Shown here piece by piece: positions 24,747-33,176 of a DNA stretch of 64,000 bases. Position 1 is the first letter of the stretch. Each line of letters starts with the position of its first letter. The notes under the pieces are model-generated. The model made no database searches. It saw only the letters and a list, made by a program, of their open reading frames with translations, and was not told the origin of the DNA. The DNA is from JBAZWV01 sp041660225. Lineage in GTDB: Bacteria > Patescibacteriota > Patescibacteriia > 2-12-FULL-60-25. The DNA lies in the NCBI GenBank assembly GCA_041660225.1, contig JBAZWV010000001.1, positions 372,001-436,000 on the forward strand, given 5' to 3'. The position numbers and the translations under genes are program-made.

Positions 24747-24887
24747 GTGCCCAGCCAGAGCCAGCCCCCGCCCGCCGACGTTCCTCTTCATCCTGCACTC
24801 ATCGTTCTGCTGATCGCGATCTTCATCACGATCACCCTCGTATTCGGCCCGTACATCGGAAAACATTTTCCGCTTCCGTATCCGTGA
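24747..24887 (+). CDS. 46-residue single-pass membrane peptide
   Basis: A short reading frame from GTG. Residues 1-14 are polar and proline-rich (P-S-Q-S-Q-P-P-P-A-D-V-P). Residues 16-33 form one hydrophobic helix (A-L-I-V-L-L-I-A-I-F-I-T-I-T-L-V-F-G), followed by a short tail ending F-P-L-P-Y-P. An intrinsic terminator begins 6 nt after the stop and a promoter-like pair lies upstream, which argues for a real gene. GTG is the only start before the hydrophobic part. Function unknown. Confidence 0.5.
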   Translation: MPSQSQPPPADVPLHPALIVLLIAIFITITLVFGPYIGKHFPLPYP

Positions 24888-24893
24888 CCACCC

Positions 24894-24922
24894 GCCTCGA
24901 TCTCTCGAGGCTTTTTCTTTTT
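24894..24922 (+). terminator. Terminator after the membrane peptide
   Basis: GCCTCGA-TCTC-TCGAGGC followed by TTTTTCTTTTT. Confidence 0.85.
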
Positions 24923-24923
24923 C

Positions 24924-24959
24924 AAAAGAAAAACTCACCCGTTGGATCGAGTGAGTTTT
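24924..24959 (-). terminator. Terminator of tRNA-Arg
   Basis: AAAACTCAC/GTGAGTTTT stem followed on the minus strand by TTCTTTT, just after the tRNA CCA end. Confidence 0.8.
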
Positions 24960-24961
24960 CA

Positions 24962-25038
24962 TGGTGCGCCCCAGACGATTCGAACGTCTGACCTCTTCCT
25001 TCGGAGGGAAGCGCTCTATCCAGCTGAGCTAGGGGCGC
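24962..25038 (-). tRNA. tRNA-Arg (anticodon CCG)
   Basis: 77 nt with encoded CCA. Acceptor GCGCCCC/GGGGCGC, anticodon stem CTTCC/GGAAG with loop CTCCGAA (CCG), T-arm AGACG/CGTCT. Confidence 0.95.
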
Positions 25039-25048
25039 AAGCGGACGG

Positions 25049-25077
25049 ATCGTATCGGGAGAAGAACGGGTTGGCAA
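25049..25077 (-). promoter_or_regulatory. Promoter of tRNA-Arg
   Basis: TTGCCA, 17-nt spacer, TACGAT on the minus strand, 10 nt before the tRNA. Confidence 0.7.
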
Positions 25078-25091
25078 GGCATCCAGTGCGC

Positions 25092-25120
25092 TTGACGAAG
25101 GGCCCATCCTTCGATACCAT
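25092..25120 (+). promoter_or_regulatory. Promoter of tRNA-Lys
   Basis: TTGACG, 17-nt spacer, TACCAT; the tRNA starts 32 nt downstream. Confidence 0.65.
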
Positions 25121-25152
25121 CCGGCCATCGTTTCAGAAAAAAGAACAGTCGC

Positions 25153-25228
25153 GCGACGGTAGCTCAGCTGGTAGAGCAGGGGCCTCTTAAGCCCAAGGTC
25201 CTGGGTTCGACCCCCAGCCGTCGCACCA
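25153..25228 (+). tRNA. tRNA-Lys (anticodon CTT)
   Basis: 76 nt with encoded CCA. Acceptor GCGACGG/CCGTCGC, D-arm GCTC/GAGC, anticodon loop CTCTTAA giving CTT, T-arm CTGGG/CCCAG. The outermost anticodon-stem pair is a G-A mismatch. Confidence 0.93.
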
Positions 25229-25231
25229 ATG

Positions 25232-25257
25232 AAAAAACTCCCTCACGGGAGTTTTTT
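25232..25257. terminator. Terminator of tRNA-Lys
   Basis: AAAAAACTCCC-TCAC-GGGAGTTTTTT. Symmetrical, so it can also serve the DUF378 gene on the other strand. Confidence 0.85.
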
Positions 25258-25278
25258 CGTCTTCTAAAAAAGAAGATC

Positions 25279-25512
25279 TTACATCTTCTTCATGTCGCCC
25301 ATTTTGCACATCTTGCATGATCCACAGAAGAACATGGAGACGGCAGAGAGCCCGACGAGGACATAGATCACGCGCTCGACCATCGGCCAGGAGCCGAACA
25401 CCGAGTTCACGAGATTGAATCCCAGAATACCGATCAAGCCCCAGTTCAAACCGCCGACGATCACGAGGACCCAGGCGATCTTATGAATGGAACACATTTT
25501 GCCCATCATCAT
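25279..25512 (-). CDS. DUF378 small membrane protein
   Basis: 77 residues with two membrane helices joined by a short loop. The first contains the family pattern V-I-V-G-G-L-N-W-G-L-I-G, and the second follows R-V-I-Y-V-L-V-G-L-S-A-V. Most DUF378 proteins end there; this one adds a cysteine- and methionine-rich tail (C-G-S-C-K-M-C-K-M) that could bind a metal such as copper. Function of the family is unknown. The start could be any of three consecutive ATGs. It shares a symmetrical terminator with tRNA-Lys. Confidence 0.85.
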   Translation of the reverse strand: MMMGKMCSIHKIAWVLVIVGGLNWGLIGILGFNLVNSVFGSWPMVERVIYVLVGLSAVSMFFCGSCKMCKMGDMKKM

Positions 25513-25604
25513 ACGATGATTTGCGGACGGGACGTTTGCACGACCGTCCGAGGTATAAAATTAAGCGACCCGAAGATCAGTATACCTATTCCCGACGGGA
25601 CGGT

Positions 25605-26393
25605 CTATTTGATGCTGAACGAAGCGCTTGCGGTCGAGGTGAACTCGCCATAGCGCGCGGTCACGTCAAGAATCACGACGGTACCGGATCCGATGTTTTC
25701 CGGCACCTGAAAACGAGAGCGATAGATGCCTTTTGTCCCCTCCTCAAAGCCATACACTTTATCTTCCGTCGGATAATGTGCGACGACCGTGACGATCACA
25801 CCGTCGAGCATTTCTTTTTTGTCATCTTTTACCGTGACCGTGAGCGTTTGATTCGCTTTGGGCTTGAGCGATCGGTTTGCGACCGACGCGATCGCCGAAA
25901 TACTCTCGACGGTACGCATCGGCTCCTCCTCTTCCGTCGAAGACGCAGTATTGGTTTTGGATGCGGTGGATGTTGGCGGGATACCAGGCGGTGGGAGATC
26001 TTCATCAAGCGGCGTGACGCTCGGCGCTGGGCTGGATGTTTCTACAACGGCGTTTGCGATGATCACATGCCGTGGCGGAGAGGAACGCCAACCGCTGTTC
26101 ATGGCGCGCAGGATCACGTCTTGCGTGGTCGTCGCTGGAGAAATCGTTTCAAAGGCGAATTGCCCGTCCGCATCGGCGCGCGTCACGGCAAGCATCGCTC
26201 CATCCTCGGCAAACACCATCACAGCGGCGCCGCTTTTTGTGGTGCCACGGAGCGCAAAACCGAGATCGTTCTTCGTAAAGGACGTGACCTTCGGCATGGG
26301 GATCGTGAGGGCAAACGTACCGATCAAAAATCCCGCCACGAAGGCGGCGAACACGAATCCAATGAGTTTTACGCGAGGAGGAAGCGTCATCAT
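25605..26393 (-). CDS. Membrane-anchored protein with Ig-like domains
   Basis: 262 residues of unknown function. A membrane helix near 9-30 (G-F-V-F-A-A-F-V-A-G-F-L-I-G-T-F) anchors an outside part with two beta-rich segments: a carboxypeptidase-regulatory-like stretch (G-T-T-K-S-G-A-A-V-M-V-F ... G-Q-F-A-F) at about 45-90 and an Ig-like stretch (L-T-V-T-V-K-D-D) at about 180-260. A Pro/Ser/Thr-rich linker separates them. The frame is open 11 codons upstream; 26393 was chosen as the first ATG before the hydrophobic segment. It lies downstream of ruvA-femX in the same direction. Confidence 0.7.
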   Translation of the reverse strand: MMTLPPRVKLIGFVFAAFVAGFLIGTFALTIPMPKVTSFTKNDLGFALRGTTKSGAAVMVFAEDGAMLAVTRADADGQFAFETISPATTTQDVILRAMNSGWRSSPPRHVIIANAVVETSSPAPSVTPLDEDLPPPGIPPTSTASKTNTASSTEEEEPMRTVESISAIASVANRSLKPKANQTLTVTVKDDKKEMLDGVIVTVVAHYPTEDKVYGFEEGTKGIYRSRFQVPENIGSGTVVILDVTARYGEFTSTASASFSIK

Positions 26394-26433
26394 GAGGGAA
26401 AATCGTAGCGGAGCGACGCGAATCAATCAACCC

Positions 26434-27456
26434 CTATCCCCGAAGAAAATGACGCATGAACGCAAGCCGATAGAGTGGCAGGATATGCGGCAAATCCCAT
26501 GAGCCGTACAGATCAACCTGGCGACCGCCCCAGCCGCGTTTGAAGCGCGTGATTCCCTCCCAGGACGGCTTATAGGCGAACGCGGCTTTGGACTCCGGAT
26601 TTGCGCCCCAAAAATCATAGTTCGTAAACCCATCTCGTTTTGCCATAGAGATCGCATCCCAGTGCAGGGCGTACGGCGCCATGACTTCCCGCGAAGCGGA
26701 TGACGAAGATCCGTAGAGATAGGTCACGGTATTACCGCAGAGAATCTCAAAATTTGCCGCGAGCGCCATCCCATTCTGCTCGGCGATACGGATACGTGCC
26801 ATGTTTTTGGATTCGAGAAACCGATACGTCGCCTCAAGATAGATTCGATCATGTTGCACGAAGCCATCGCGCTTCGCCGTCTCGTCCATGAGATCCAAAA
26901 ACGTCTTCACGTCATCGGGATGCGTCGCGAGGCGTGTCGTGACACCGTGCTTCGCGGCGACGCGGATGTTGTAGCGCGTCTTCGGATGCATCTTTGCCAG
27001 CAACGCTTCCTGTGAAGGTTCGAGATTGAGAATAATCGTAGACGCGGGATTCTGTGCGTCGTTCCGTCGCATCGCCATCGTTGTCATCCCTTCGGGTTTT
27101 CCGAGCTCGACCGCAGGTTCAAAACGCAAAAACAACGAACGTGCGAGCTTCATGTCTTTGAGACGATCAAGAAACGCATGAAAAACGTTGCGAGTATCAT
27201 CCGCAGTGAGGCGTGAAGAGAAAACGGGACCACGCGGCGCAAACCAATATCCTCCGACGAGTTTTTTCGGACGATATTCCATCTGCGCGGCGGCGAGCCA
27301 TGCACCGGAGTCATCAATGAGCGCGAATCGTTTGATCGGAACGCCGCGTGATGCGCGGAATTCACCCCACGCCCATGATTGCAAAAAATGCGTCCACGGT
27401 TGCGTCGCGTGAAAGGCTTCCCATGGGTGGGAATCGGTGATCTCGACGAGTTTCAT
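26434..27456 (-). CDS. FemX/FemAB-family aminoacyltransferase
   Basis: 340-residue protein of the FemAB family, which adds amino acids from aminoacyl-tRNA to peptidoglycan side chains using a double GNAT fold. Diagnostic stretches are W-T-H-F-L-Q-S-W-A-W-G-E-F-R near 21-34, P-K-T-R-Y-N-I-R-V-A-A-K-H-G-V mid-protein, and Y-D-F-W-G-A-N-P-E-S with F-K-R-G-W-G-G near the C-terminus. The coiled-coil arm of FemA is absent, as in FemX. Its ATG overlaps the ruvA stop by 4 bp, so translation is coupled. Substrate amino acid unknown. Confidence 0.9.
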   Translation of the reverse strand: MKLVEITDSHPWEAFHATQPWTHFLQSWAWGEFRASRGVPIKRFALIDDSGAWLAAAQMEYRPKKLVGGYWFAPRGPVFSSRLTADDTRNVFHAFLDRLKDMKLARSLFLRFEPAVELGKPEGMTTMAMRRNDAQNPASTIILNLEPSQEALLAKMHPKTRYNIRVAAKHGVTTRLATHPDDVKTFLDLMDETAKRDGFVQHDRIYLEATYRFLESKNMARIRIAEQNGMALAANFEILCGNTVTYLYGSSSSASREVMAPYALHWDAISMAKRDGFTNYDFWGANPESKAAFAYKPSWEGITRFKRGWGGRQVDLYGSWDLPHILPLYRLAFMRHFLRG

Positions 27457-28010
27457 TTAGAGAGAGAGCGTAGTGCTTCACGAATTCGCAATCCGGCGTC
27501 GGTCACGGTTGGATCAAGATGCTTCACAGCGGCGCGCGCGTCGGACATCGGATAGCCGAGAGAGGTCAGCGCTTCAATCACTTCGCGATCAACGCCGACC
27601 TCGTCCGATTCTTCGACGAGTTGGCCCTTGAGTTCGAGCACGATCTTCTGTGCGGTCTTCGTACCGATGCCGGGAACGGAGGTGAGCGTCGTAAGATCTC
27701 CGGCCATGACTGCGCGGCGCACCGTTGCCATGGTCCCGATCGAGAGAATCGCGAGCGCGACCTTGGGACCGACGCCGGAAATGGAAATTAGCTTCTCAAA
27801 AAAATGCATCTCTTCGGATGTCGTGAATCCAAACAGGTCATGCGCATCTTCGCGGACGTGATCATGGATATAGATGAAGCATTCCTCACCTGTCGTGTGC
27901 GAAGCCAAAAATGGAATACTCCCCCGGACCATATACCCGACTCCCTGCACTTCGATGAGCACATTGGTCGGGTGAACTTCGATGATGTTCCCACGCAGAG
28001 ATCCGATCAT
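27453..28010 (-). CDS. ruvA: Holliday junction helicase subunit RuvA
   Basis: Binds four-way junctions and loads RuvB for branch migration. 185 residues: an N-terminal OB-fold (M-I-G-S-L-R-G, G-V-G-Y-M-V), two helix-hairpin-helix motifs (S-I-S-G-V-G-P-K-V-A and S-V-P-G-I-G-T-K-T-A), and a C-terminal domain with E-A-L-T-S-L-G-Y. A -10 TAGGAT (28017-28022) ends 6 nt before the ATG, suggesting a leaderless message. It is followed by the overlapping femX-like gene. No ruvB or ruvC in the window. Confidence 0.96.
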   Translation of the reverse strand: MIGSLRGNIIEVHPTNVLIEVQGVGYMVRGSIPFLASHTTGEECFIYIHDHVREDAHDLFGFTTSEEMHFFEKLISISGVGPKVALAILSIGTMATVRRAVMAGDLTTLTSVPGIGTKTAQKIVLELKGQLVEESDEVGVDREVIEALTSLGYPMSDARAAVKHLDPTVTDAGLRIREALRSLSK

Positions 28011-28046
28011 GCCCGTATCCTAAGGCAAAAAACGTGATTTGGCGAA

Positions 28047-28076
28047 TAAAAAAACCCGCCTTTTATGAAAGGCGGG
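28047..28076 (-). terminator. Terminator of the Ser/Thr kinase gene
   Basis: CCCGCCTTT/AAAGGCGGG stem then TTTTTTTATT on the minus strand, 6 nt after the stop. Confidence 0.9.
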
Positions 28077-28082
28077 AGTGAG

Positions 28083-29588
28083 TTACGGAGGTCCGGTCTT
28101 GGCCCTTGCGATCTTGTCCGCGCGATCCTTGCAGACCGCGAGCTGATTGATCGCTTCCTGAGACTGATAGGTATCCCGGAGGCGCATGAGCTCGATCGTG
28201 GTCCGTCGCGGGCATGCACCCTGCGAACCTTTGATCTGCACGATCGCCTGGTCGAGACTCCGTTTGTCCGCATCCGTCAGTACGGGTTCCGCTTTCGGCG
28301 CGTGTGCGACTCTGACCGTTGAAGAGGTCGGAGGCGGCACGGCCGTCGGGACGCGGACCGATGACGACGGAACGATTGCCACCGATGCCGTGACCGACGA
28401 GGTCGCAGCAGAGGCGGAAGATTGCGTGGCCGACGCGTTCTCCTTGTGAGACGCGACGACGTACCCAAGTGCCACGATGCTGCCGATGAGGAGCATGAGC
28501 ATCCCCGTCCAGAGATACGGCATCTTGTTCTTGGGCGGCTCCGGGGGAGCGCTCGGAAGCATCTGGACCGATGATGAGGGCGGCGGAGGCGAGTTCCGCA
28601 GAGAAACCGGCGAATCATTCGCCAGCGCGTCTTCGAGAAGCTGTAACGCTTCGTCGGCCGTCTGAATACGCCTGTTCGGATCGCGCTCCATGAGCCGCAG
28701 AATGAGCTGCTCGAGAAGCGGATTCATTCCATCGACGAGCGCCGACGGATAGCGGCCCGGAGGGAACGGATGCTGGAACTCCGTCATGAGCCGCCGATAC
28801 TCCTGGTTGGCAGACGTCGCCCCTGAGAGATCGATCGGCAACGTGCCGGTCACCATCTCGTACAGGACGACACCGACCGAGTAGAGATCGGCCCGATGGT
28901 CGACGTCTTTGGTTTCGATGGCCTGCTCGGGCGCCATGTAGTTGAGCGTCCCCATGATCTCGCCTTGCCGTGTAAGCGAGTCCTTCCCCTTGCGATCCTT
29001 GCCGATCCCGAAGTCGATCAGCTTCACGTGGATTCCACCCTTCTCGAGGACGTACATCACGTTTGCGGGTTTTACGTCGCGATGAATGTAGTCTTGCTCG
29101 TGAAGGTATTTCAGAATCCCCAAGAGCTGTCTCGCGACCTCGGCGGCAAGATTGCCTGGCGCGGTAGAACCGCGCGGACGGATGCCATCCAGATTGCTGA
29201 CCCACTGTTGGATCAACAATTCTAGCGGACGACCGTCCACGTACTCCATCACGATGTACCCGTCGCCTTCATTGTCGTGAAATGAATCCACGAACTCGGG
29301 AAGGTTGGGATGATGAAGCGTCTTCAGGATCTGCGCTTCCGCATCCTGACGTGCGCGGTGCTTCTCAGAGCTTTCCTGGTTTCCGAATTTCGGACGCTGG
29401 AACGCCTTGATCGCGACGGACTTGTTCGTGAGCTTATCGAGACCGCGGTAGACGGTGCCCATGCCTCCTTCCCCAAGCTCTCCTTGGATCAGGAACCGCT
29501 TGTCGGTGGCTTTGTCTCCCGTGCTGATCAGATGATACTCAGCCGTGACCTGTTCAGATCTATCCAACGCGTGTTCGAGTTTTTCCAA
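28083..29588 (-). CDS. Transmembrane Ser/Thr protein kinase (PknB-like)
   Basis: Eukaryotic-type kinase. The kinase domain shows the glycine loop L-G-E-G-G-M-G-T-V-Y, VAIK, H-R-D-V-K-P-A-N, D-F-G and M-A-P-E. It is followed by a Pro/Ser linker, one membrane helix (about 20 residues beginning L-W-T-G-M-L-M-L-L) and an outside Ser/Thr/Val-rich region ending in a helical domain with two cysteines. No PASTA repeats. An ATG at 29672 is open but lies inside the ileS terminator and between promoter boxes, so it cannot be the start. TTG at 29588, 5 nt after GAGG, is the best candidate. Its targets are unknown. Confidence 0.85.
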   Translation of the reverse strand: MEKLEHALDRSEQVTAEYHLISTGDKATDKRFLIQGELGEGGMGTVYRGLDKLTNKSVAIKAFQRPKFGNQESSEKHRARQDAEAQILKTLHHPNLPEFVDSFHDNEGDGYIVMEYVDGRPLELLIQQWVSNLDGIRPRGSTAPGNLAAEVARQLLGILKYLHEQDYIHRDVKPANVMYVLEKGGIHVKLIDFGIGKDRKGKDSLTRQGEIMGTLNYMAPEQAIETKDVDHRADLYSVGVVLYEMVTGTLPIDLSGATSANQEYRRLMTEFQHPFPPGRYPSALVDGMNPLLEQLILRLMERDPNRRIQTADEALQLLEDALANDSPVSLRNSPPPPSSSVQMLPSAPPEPPKNKMPYLWTGMLMLLIGSIVALGYVVASHKENASATQSSASAATSSVTASVAIVPSSSVRVPTAVPPPTSSTVRVAHAPKAEPVLTDADKRSLDQAIVQIKGSQGACPRRTTIELMRLRDTYQSQEAINQLAVCKDRADKIARAKTGPP

Positions 29589-29650
29589 GATGACCTCGTG
29601 TGTGAAAAGACCGTCTGTTTTCCCCAATTCGAATAATCGGAGGAAGTTGC

Positions 29651-29679
29651 ACCCTATACAAAAACCGGCCATTTGTCAA
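29651..29679 (-). promoter_or_regulatory. Promoter of the kinase gene, inside the ileS terminator
   Basis: TTGACA in the terminator loop, then TAGGGT at 17 nt (or TATAGG at 15 nt) on the minus strand. Confidence 0.65.
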
Positions 29680-29687
29680 GGCCGGTT
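29657..29687 (-). terminator. Terminator of ileS
   Basis: AACCGGCC/GGCCGGTT stem with a 9-nt loop, followed by TTTGTAT on the minus strand. Confidence 0.8.
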
Positions 29688-29706
29688 GTCGTGTTCTTGG
29701 CTTCAA

Positions 29707-32670
29707 TCAGGCCTTTTTTAGGCCGAGGCTCACCGTGATGCCATCGAGGGTGATGTCGCCACGGAAGGCGAGGCCATCGGGAACCGTTTCGACGACGGTA
29801 ATCCGTTCCGCTTTGACATCGATTGCGAGGGCGTCGCGCATGGTTTCGAGCGTGTCACGAAAGCCCGTGTCTTCGGCCGCGAGATACAACTCGATGCGAT
29901 CCTGGGGAGCCAGTCCGGCGCCTTTGCGGGCGTTCATCACATGACGCATGAGCTCGCGCAGCATCCCCTTCTTTTTGAGTTCGGGCGTGAGCACGGTATC
30001 GAGACGCACGTCCCACTGCTCGATTTCCGGCAGGGCGGAGGCGTTGGTTTCGAGACCCACAGCTTCGACGTTGAGTTCGTCACGGATAAGGCCGAGAAGA
30101 TCCTGGCGGCTATGGAGGCGCGAGGCTTCCGGCGCGTTGCGGAACACGATGTCGAGTTTTGCAAGCGCCTGGCGCACTGGCATCTTGGCAACAACGCGCG
30201 CTTCGAGACCGCGTGTCACGACGTCACGTGCCCATGTCATGTCTGCGAGAAGCTGCTCATCGATTAAACGATCATCCGCTTTCGGCCAACGGTCGAGATG
30301 GACGGACATTTTTGTTCCTCCGAGATCCTGATACATTTTTTCGGAAAAGAAGGGCATGAACGGAGCCATCACGAGCGAGAGTTCGAGCAGCACTTCTTTG
30401 AGCGTACGCAGCGCATCGAGACGCTCATAGGCGTTTCCGCCCTTCATGCGTTCGCGGGATCGGCGCAGCCACCAGGTTGAGAGATCGTCGACAAACGGAC
30501 GGAGCAAGCGCGTCGCTTCGACGAGATCGTAGCGGTCCATCGCATTCGTCATATCGCGCTCGACCTGCATGAGACGCGCAAAGATCCAACGGTCGAGGAT
30601 GTGTGCAGAGCGCGGCTTTACGAGTTCGACTTTTGTATCCGTGGCATACGTCAGATAGAAGGCGCGAACGTTCCAGAGCGTGCCCAACAGAAGACGCTGC
30701 ATCGCTTCACAATCTTTCCGCGAGAAGTTGATCTGCTCGGCGCGCACGACGGGCGACGACAACAGATAAAAACGAAGCGCATCGGCACCGACTTCCGCCA
30801 TGATGTCCCACGGGTCCGGATAGTTCTTCAATTTCTTCGACATCTTCTTGCCGTCTTCGGCCATCACGAGACCGGTCACCACGACATCCTTAAACGCCGG
30901 CTTGTTGAAGAGCGCAGTCGAGAGAACGTGGAGGCTGTAAAACCATCCGCGCGTCTGATCCTGTCCTTCGGCGATGAAGTTCGCGGGAAAATTCGAATCA
31001 AACCATTCCTTGTTTTCGAAGGGATAGTGCTGCGACGCGTACGGCATGCTCCCCGACTCAAACCAGCAGTCGAAGACCTCCGGAATCCGTGACATGTGAC
31101 TGCCGCACTCGCAATCAAGCTTCACCGCATCGATCCCGGGACGATGCAGATCGAATTTTGCCGGCGAACCTTTTGCGGCTTTCGATTTCAATTCCTCGAT
31201 CGAGGAAACGATGACGCGTTTGTCGCACGAATCGCACTCCCACACCGGCATCGGCGCACCCCAATAGCGGGTACGCGAGATACACCAGTCCGGTGCGGTC
31301 TCGAGGCCTTTCCCGAAACGTCCATCTTTAAAGTGTTCGGGATGCCACGTGATCTTTTTCGCCGTATCCAGAAGTTTCGGTTTGAGCTTCGCGACGTTCA
31401 CGTACCAAGCCGGCTGCGCCTTGTAGAGCAGGAGTGAATTGCAACGCCAGCACACCGGAACGCTGTGCGTAATACGCGCTTCACGATGAAGCAGGCCGCG
31501 CGTCTTGAGATCTTCCATGATGACGGCATCAGATTCCTTCACCGACATTCCAGCCGCGACGGTGATCTCCGGCATCTGGCGGCCTTCTTCGTCGACGGTG
31601 ACGAGTACGGGTAAATTATGACTCTTGGAAGCCATGAAGTCGTCTTCGCCGAACGCAGGTGCGGTGTGCACGAGACCGGTTCCGTCGTCCGCACTCACGT
31701 AGCCCATCGCGATCACACGAAACGCATCGCCTTCGACCGGAAGATACGAATAGAGCGGTTCGTAGCGCATGCCTTCGAGATCGGATCCCTTCATTCGCGT
31801 CAGCACTTCAAACGGCACTTCGGAATCAGACGCGAGCGGATAATATTCTTTGAGCACGTCGCTCATGCGCGCCTCGGCGAAGATCAATGTTTCGCCCGTC
31901 GCCGTGATTTCGACTTTGACGTACATCAAATCCGGATGCGCGGCGATGGCAACGTTCGCGGGAAGCGTCCACGGCGTCGTGGTCCACGCGAGGAGATATG
32001 TTTTCTCTTCTCCTTTCACCTTGAACTTCACCGTCACAGCCGGATCTTCGTGATCCTCGTATGAGTTGCCCATTGCGATCTCGAAATTCGAGAGCGGCGT
32101 CGCGCAACGCGGACAATAGAGCGACACGCGTCGATCCTTATAGAGGAATCCTTTCTTATCAAGCTCCGAAAAGACCCACCACACCGATTCGATGTAGGTG
32201 TCGTCCATCGTCTTGTACGAATTCTCAAAATCCACCCAGCGTCCGAGGCGCTTGATGTAGCGGTCCCATTCTTTTTCGTATGTCGAGACGGACGCGCGGC
32301 ATGCATCGTTGAACTTCTCGATGCCGTAGCTCTCGATGTCGCGCTTTGAATTGAGTTTTAATTCCTTTTCGATCAGGTTCTCGACCGGAAGTCCGTGACA
32401 ATCCCATCCCCAACGACGCGGCACGCGGTATCCCTGCATCGTCCAGTAGCGCGGCACCGCATCTTTGAGAGCGGACTGCAGCAGGTGTCCGTAGTGCGGG
32501 AGACCGGTCGCGAACGGCGGACCGTCATAAAACGCATACCCCTTGCTCTCGGGACGTTCCTCGATCGAACGCTCAAACACGCGCTTCTTTTCCCAAAAAG
32601 CGGCCATCTCTTCCTCAATCTGCGGGAAGTTGGGACGGGTTGAACCTTGATCGGGGGTTTGTTCGGACAT
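29707..32670 (-). CDS. ileS: Isoleucyl-tRNA synthetase
   Basis: Charges tRNA-Ile. 987 residues. The class I signatures are P-H-Y-G-H (HIGH-type) in GLPHYGHLLQ near residue 57 and K-M-S-K-S-type GKKMSKKLKN. The editing domain (W-T-T-T-P-W-T-L-P-A-N) and zinc pairs (C-P-R-C, C-x2-C) are present. The general sequence style (G-W-D-C-H-G-L-P-V-E) resembles the IleRS type found in archaea, eukaryotes and CPR, often linked to mupirocin resistance; this last is family knowledge, not tested. The ATG at 32670 gives the normal N-terminus. It diverges from rpiB. Confidence 0.96.
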   Translation of the reverse strand: MSEQTPDQGSTRPNFPQIEEEMAAFWEKKRVFERSIEERPESKGYAFYDGPPFATGLPHYGHLLQSALKDAVPRYWTMQGYRVPRRWGWDCHGLPVENLIEKELKLNSKRDIESYGIEKFNDACRASVSTYEKEWDRYIKRLGRWVDFENSYKTMDDTYIESVWWVFSELDKKGFLYKDRRVSLYCPRCATPLSNFEIAMGNSYEDHEDPAVTVKFKVKGEEKTYLLAWTTTPWTLPANVAIAAHPDLMYVKVEITATGETLIFAEARMSDVLKEYYPLASDSEVPFEVLTRMKGSDLEGMRYEPLYSYLPVEGDAFRVIAMGYVSADDGTGLVHTAPAFGEDDFMASKSHNLPVLVTVDEEGRQMPEITVAAGMSVKESDAVIMEDLKTRGLLHREARITHSVPVCWRCNSLLLYKAQPAWYVNVAKLKPKLLDTAKKITWHPEHFKDGRFGKGLETAPDWCISRTRYWGAPMPVWECDSCDKRVIVSSIEELKSKAAKGSPAKFDLHRPGIDAVKLDCECGSHMSRIPEVFDCWFESGSMPYASQHYPFENKEWFDSNFPANFIAEGQDQTRGWFYSLHVLSTALFNKPAFKDVVVTGLVMAEDGKKMSKKLKNYPDPWDIMAEVGADALRFYLLSSPVVRAEQINFSRKDCEAMQRLLLGTLWNVRAFYLTYATDTKVELVKPRSAHILDRWIFARLMQVERDMTNAMDRYDLVEATRLLRPFVDDLSTWWLRRSRERMKGGNAYERLDALRTLKEVLLELSLVMAPFMPFFSEKMYQDLGGTKMSVHLDRWPKADDRLIDEQLLADMTWARDVVTRGLEARVVAKMPVRQALAKLDIVFRNAPEASRLHSRQDLLGLIRDELNVEAVGLETNASALPEIEQWDVRLDTVLTPELKKKGMLRELMRHVMNARKGAGLAPQDRIELYLAAEDTGFRDTLETMRDALAIDVKAERITVVETVPDGLAFRGDITLDGITVSLGLKKA

Positions 32671-32736
32671 ATATCGTTGCTCTACTGTGCGGTTTTTGAA
32701 CGCGACGGTCAAGACACTTTGGGGTACAATCGCGAC

Positions 32737-33174
32737 ATGAAGAAACCCCTCCTCTTTCTCGGTGCCGACCATGCCGGTTTTGAACTCAAAGAAAAACTCA
32801 AAGCCGACCTGCTCCACCAAGGCTACGAGATCTACGACCTGTCTCCCCGCTTTAAGAAGGATGATGACTATCCGATCCACGCCAAAAAAGTCGCGCTCGC
32901 CGTTTCGAAGACGCCGGGATCGATGGGCGTTCTCGCCTGCGGATCAGGTGTCGGCGTTTCGATCGCCGCGAATCGCGTGAAGGGTGCGCGTGCCTTTGAT
33001 GCGCATGATGAAAAAGAAACAAAGCTTGCACGCGAACACAACGACGCAAACGTGATCGCGCTCTCCGGATGGAAACTTTCGGAAAAAGAAGCGCTCGCGC
33101 TCGTCAAAACGTTTCTCAAGACAAAGGCGTCAGGTGCAGAGCGACATCGAAGACGCGTCGGGCAACTTGGATAA
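32737..33174 (+). CDS. rpiB: Ribose-5-phosphate isomerase B
   Basis: Interconverts ribulose 5-phosphate and ribose 5-phosphate. 145 residues with L-G-A-D-H-A-G-F-E-L-K at the N-terminus and the catalytic Cys in ACGSGVGVSIAANR. The phosphate-binding H-N-D-A-N-V lies near the C-terminus, and a basic tail of about 15 residues follows. A -10 TACAAT (32725-32730) ends 6 nt before the ATG with no Shine-Dalgarno, so it is probably leaderless. It lies 2 nt upstream of rpe. Confidence 0.93.
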   Translation: MKKPLLFLGADHAGFELKEKLKADLLHQGYEIYDLSPRFKKDDDYPIHAKKVALAVSKTPGSMGVLACGSGVGVSIAANRVKGARAFDAHDEKETKLAREHNDANVIALSGWKLSEKEALALVKTFLKTKASGAERHRRRVGQLG

Positions 33175-33176
33175 GT

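Noticed and set aside
29589..29672. Kinase start at ATG 29672
   Set aside because: The codon lies within the ileS terminator hairpin and between the -35 and -10 boxes, so it cannot be on the mRNA from that promoter.
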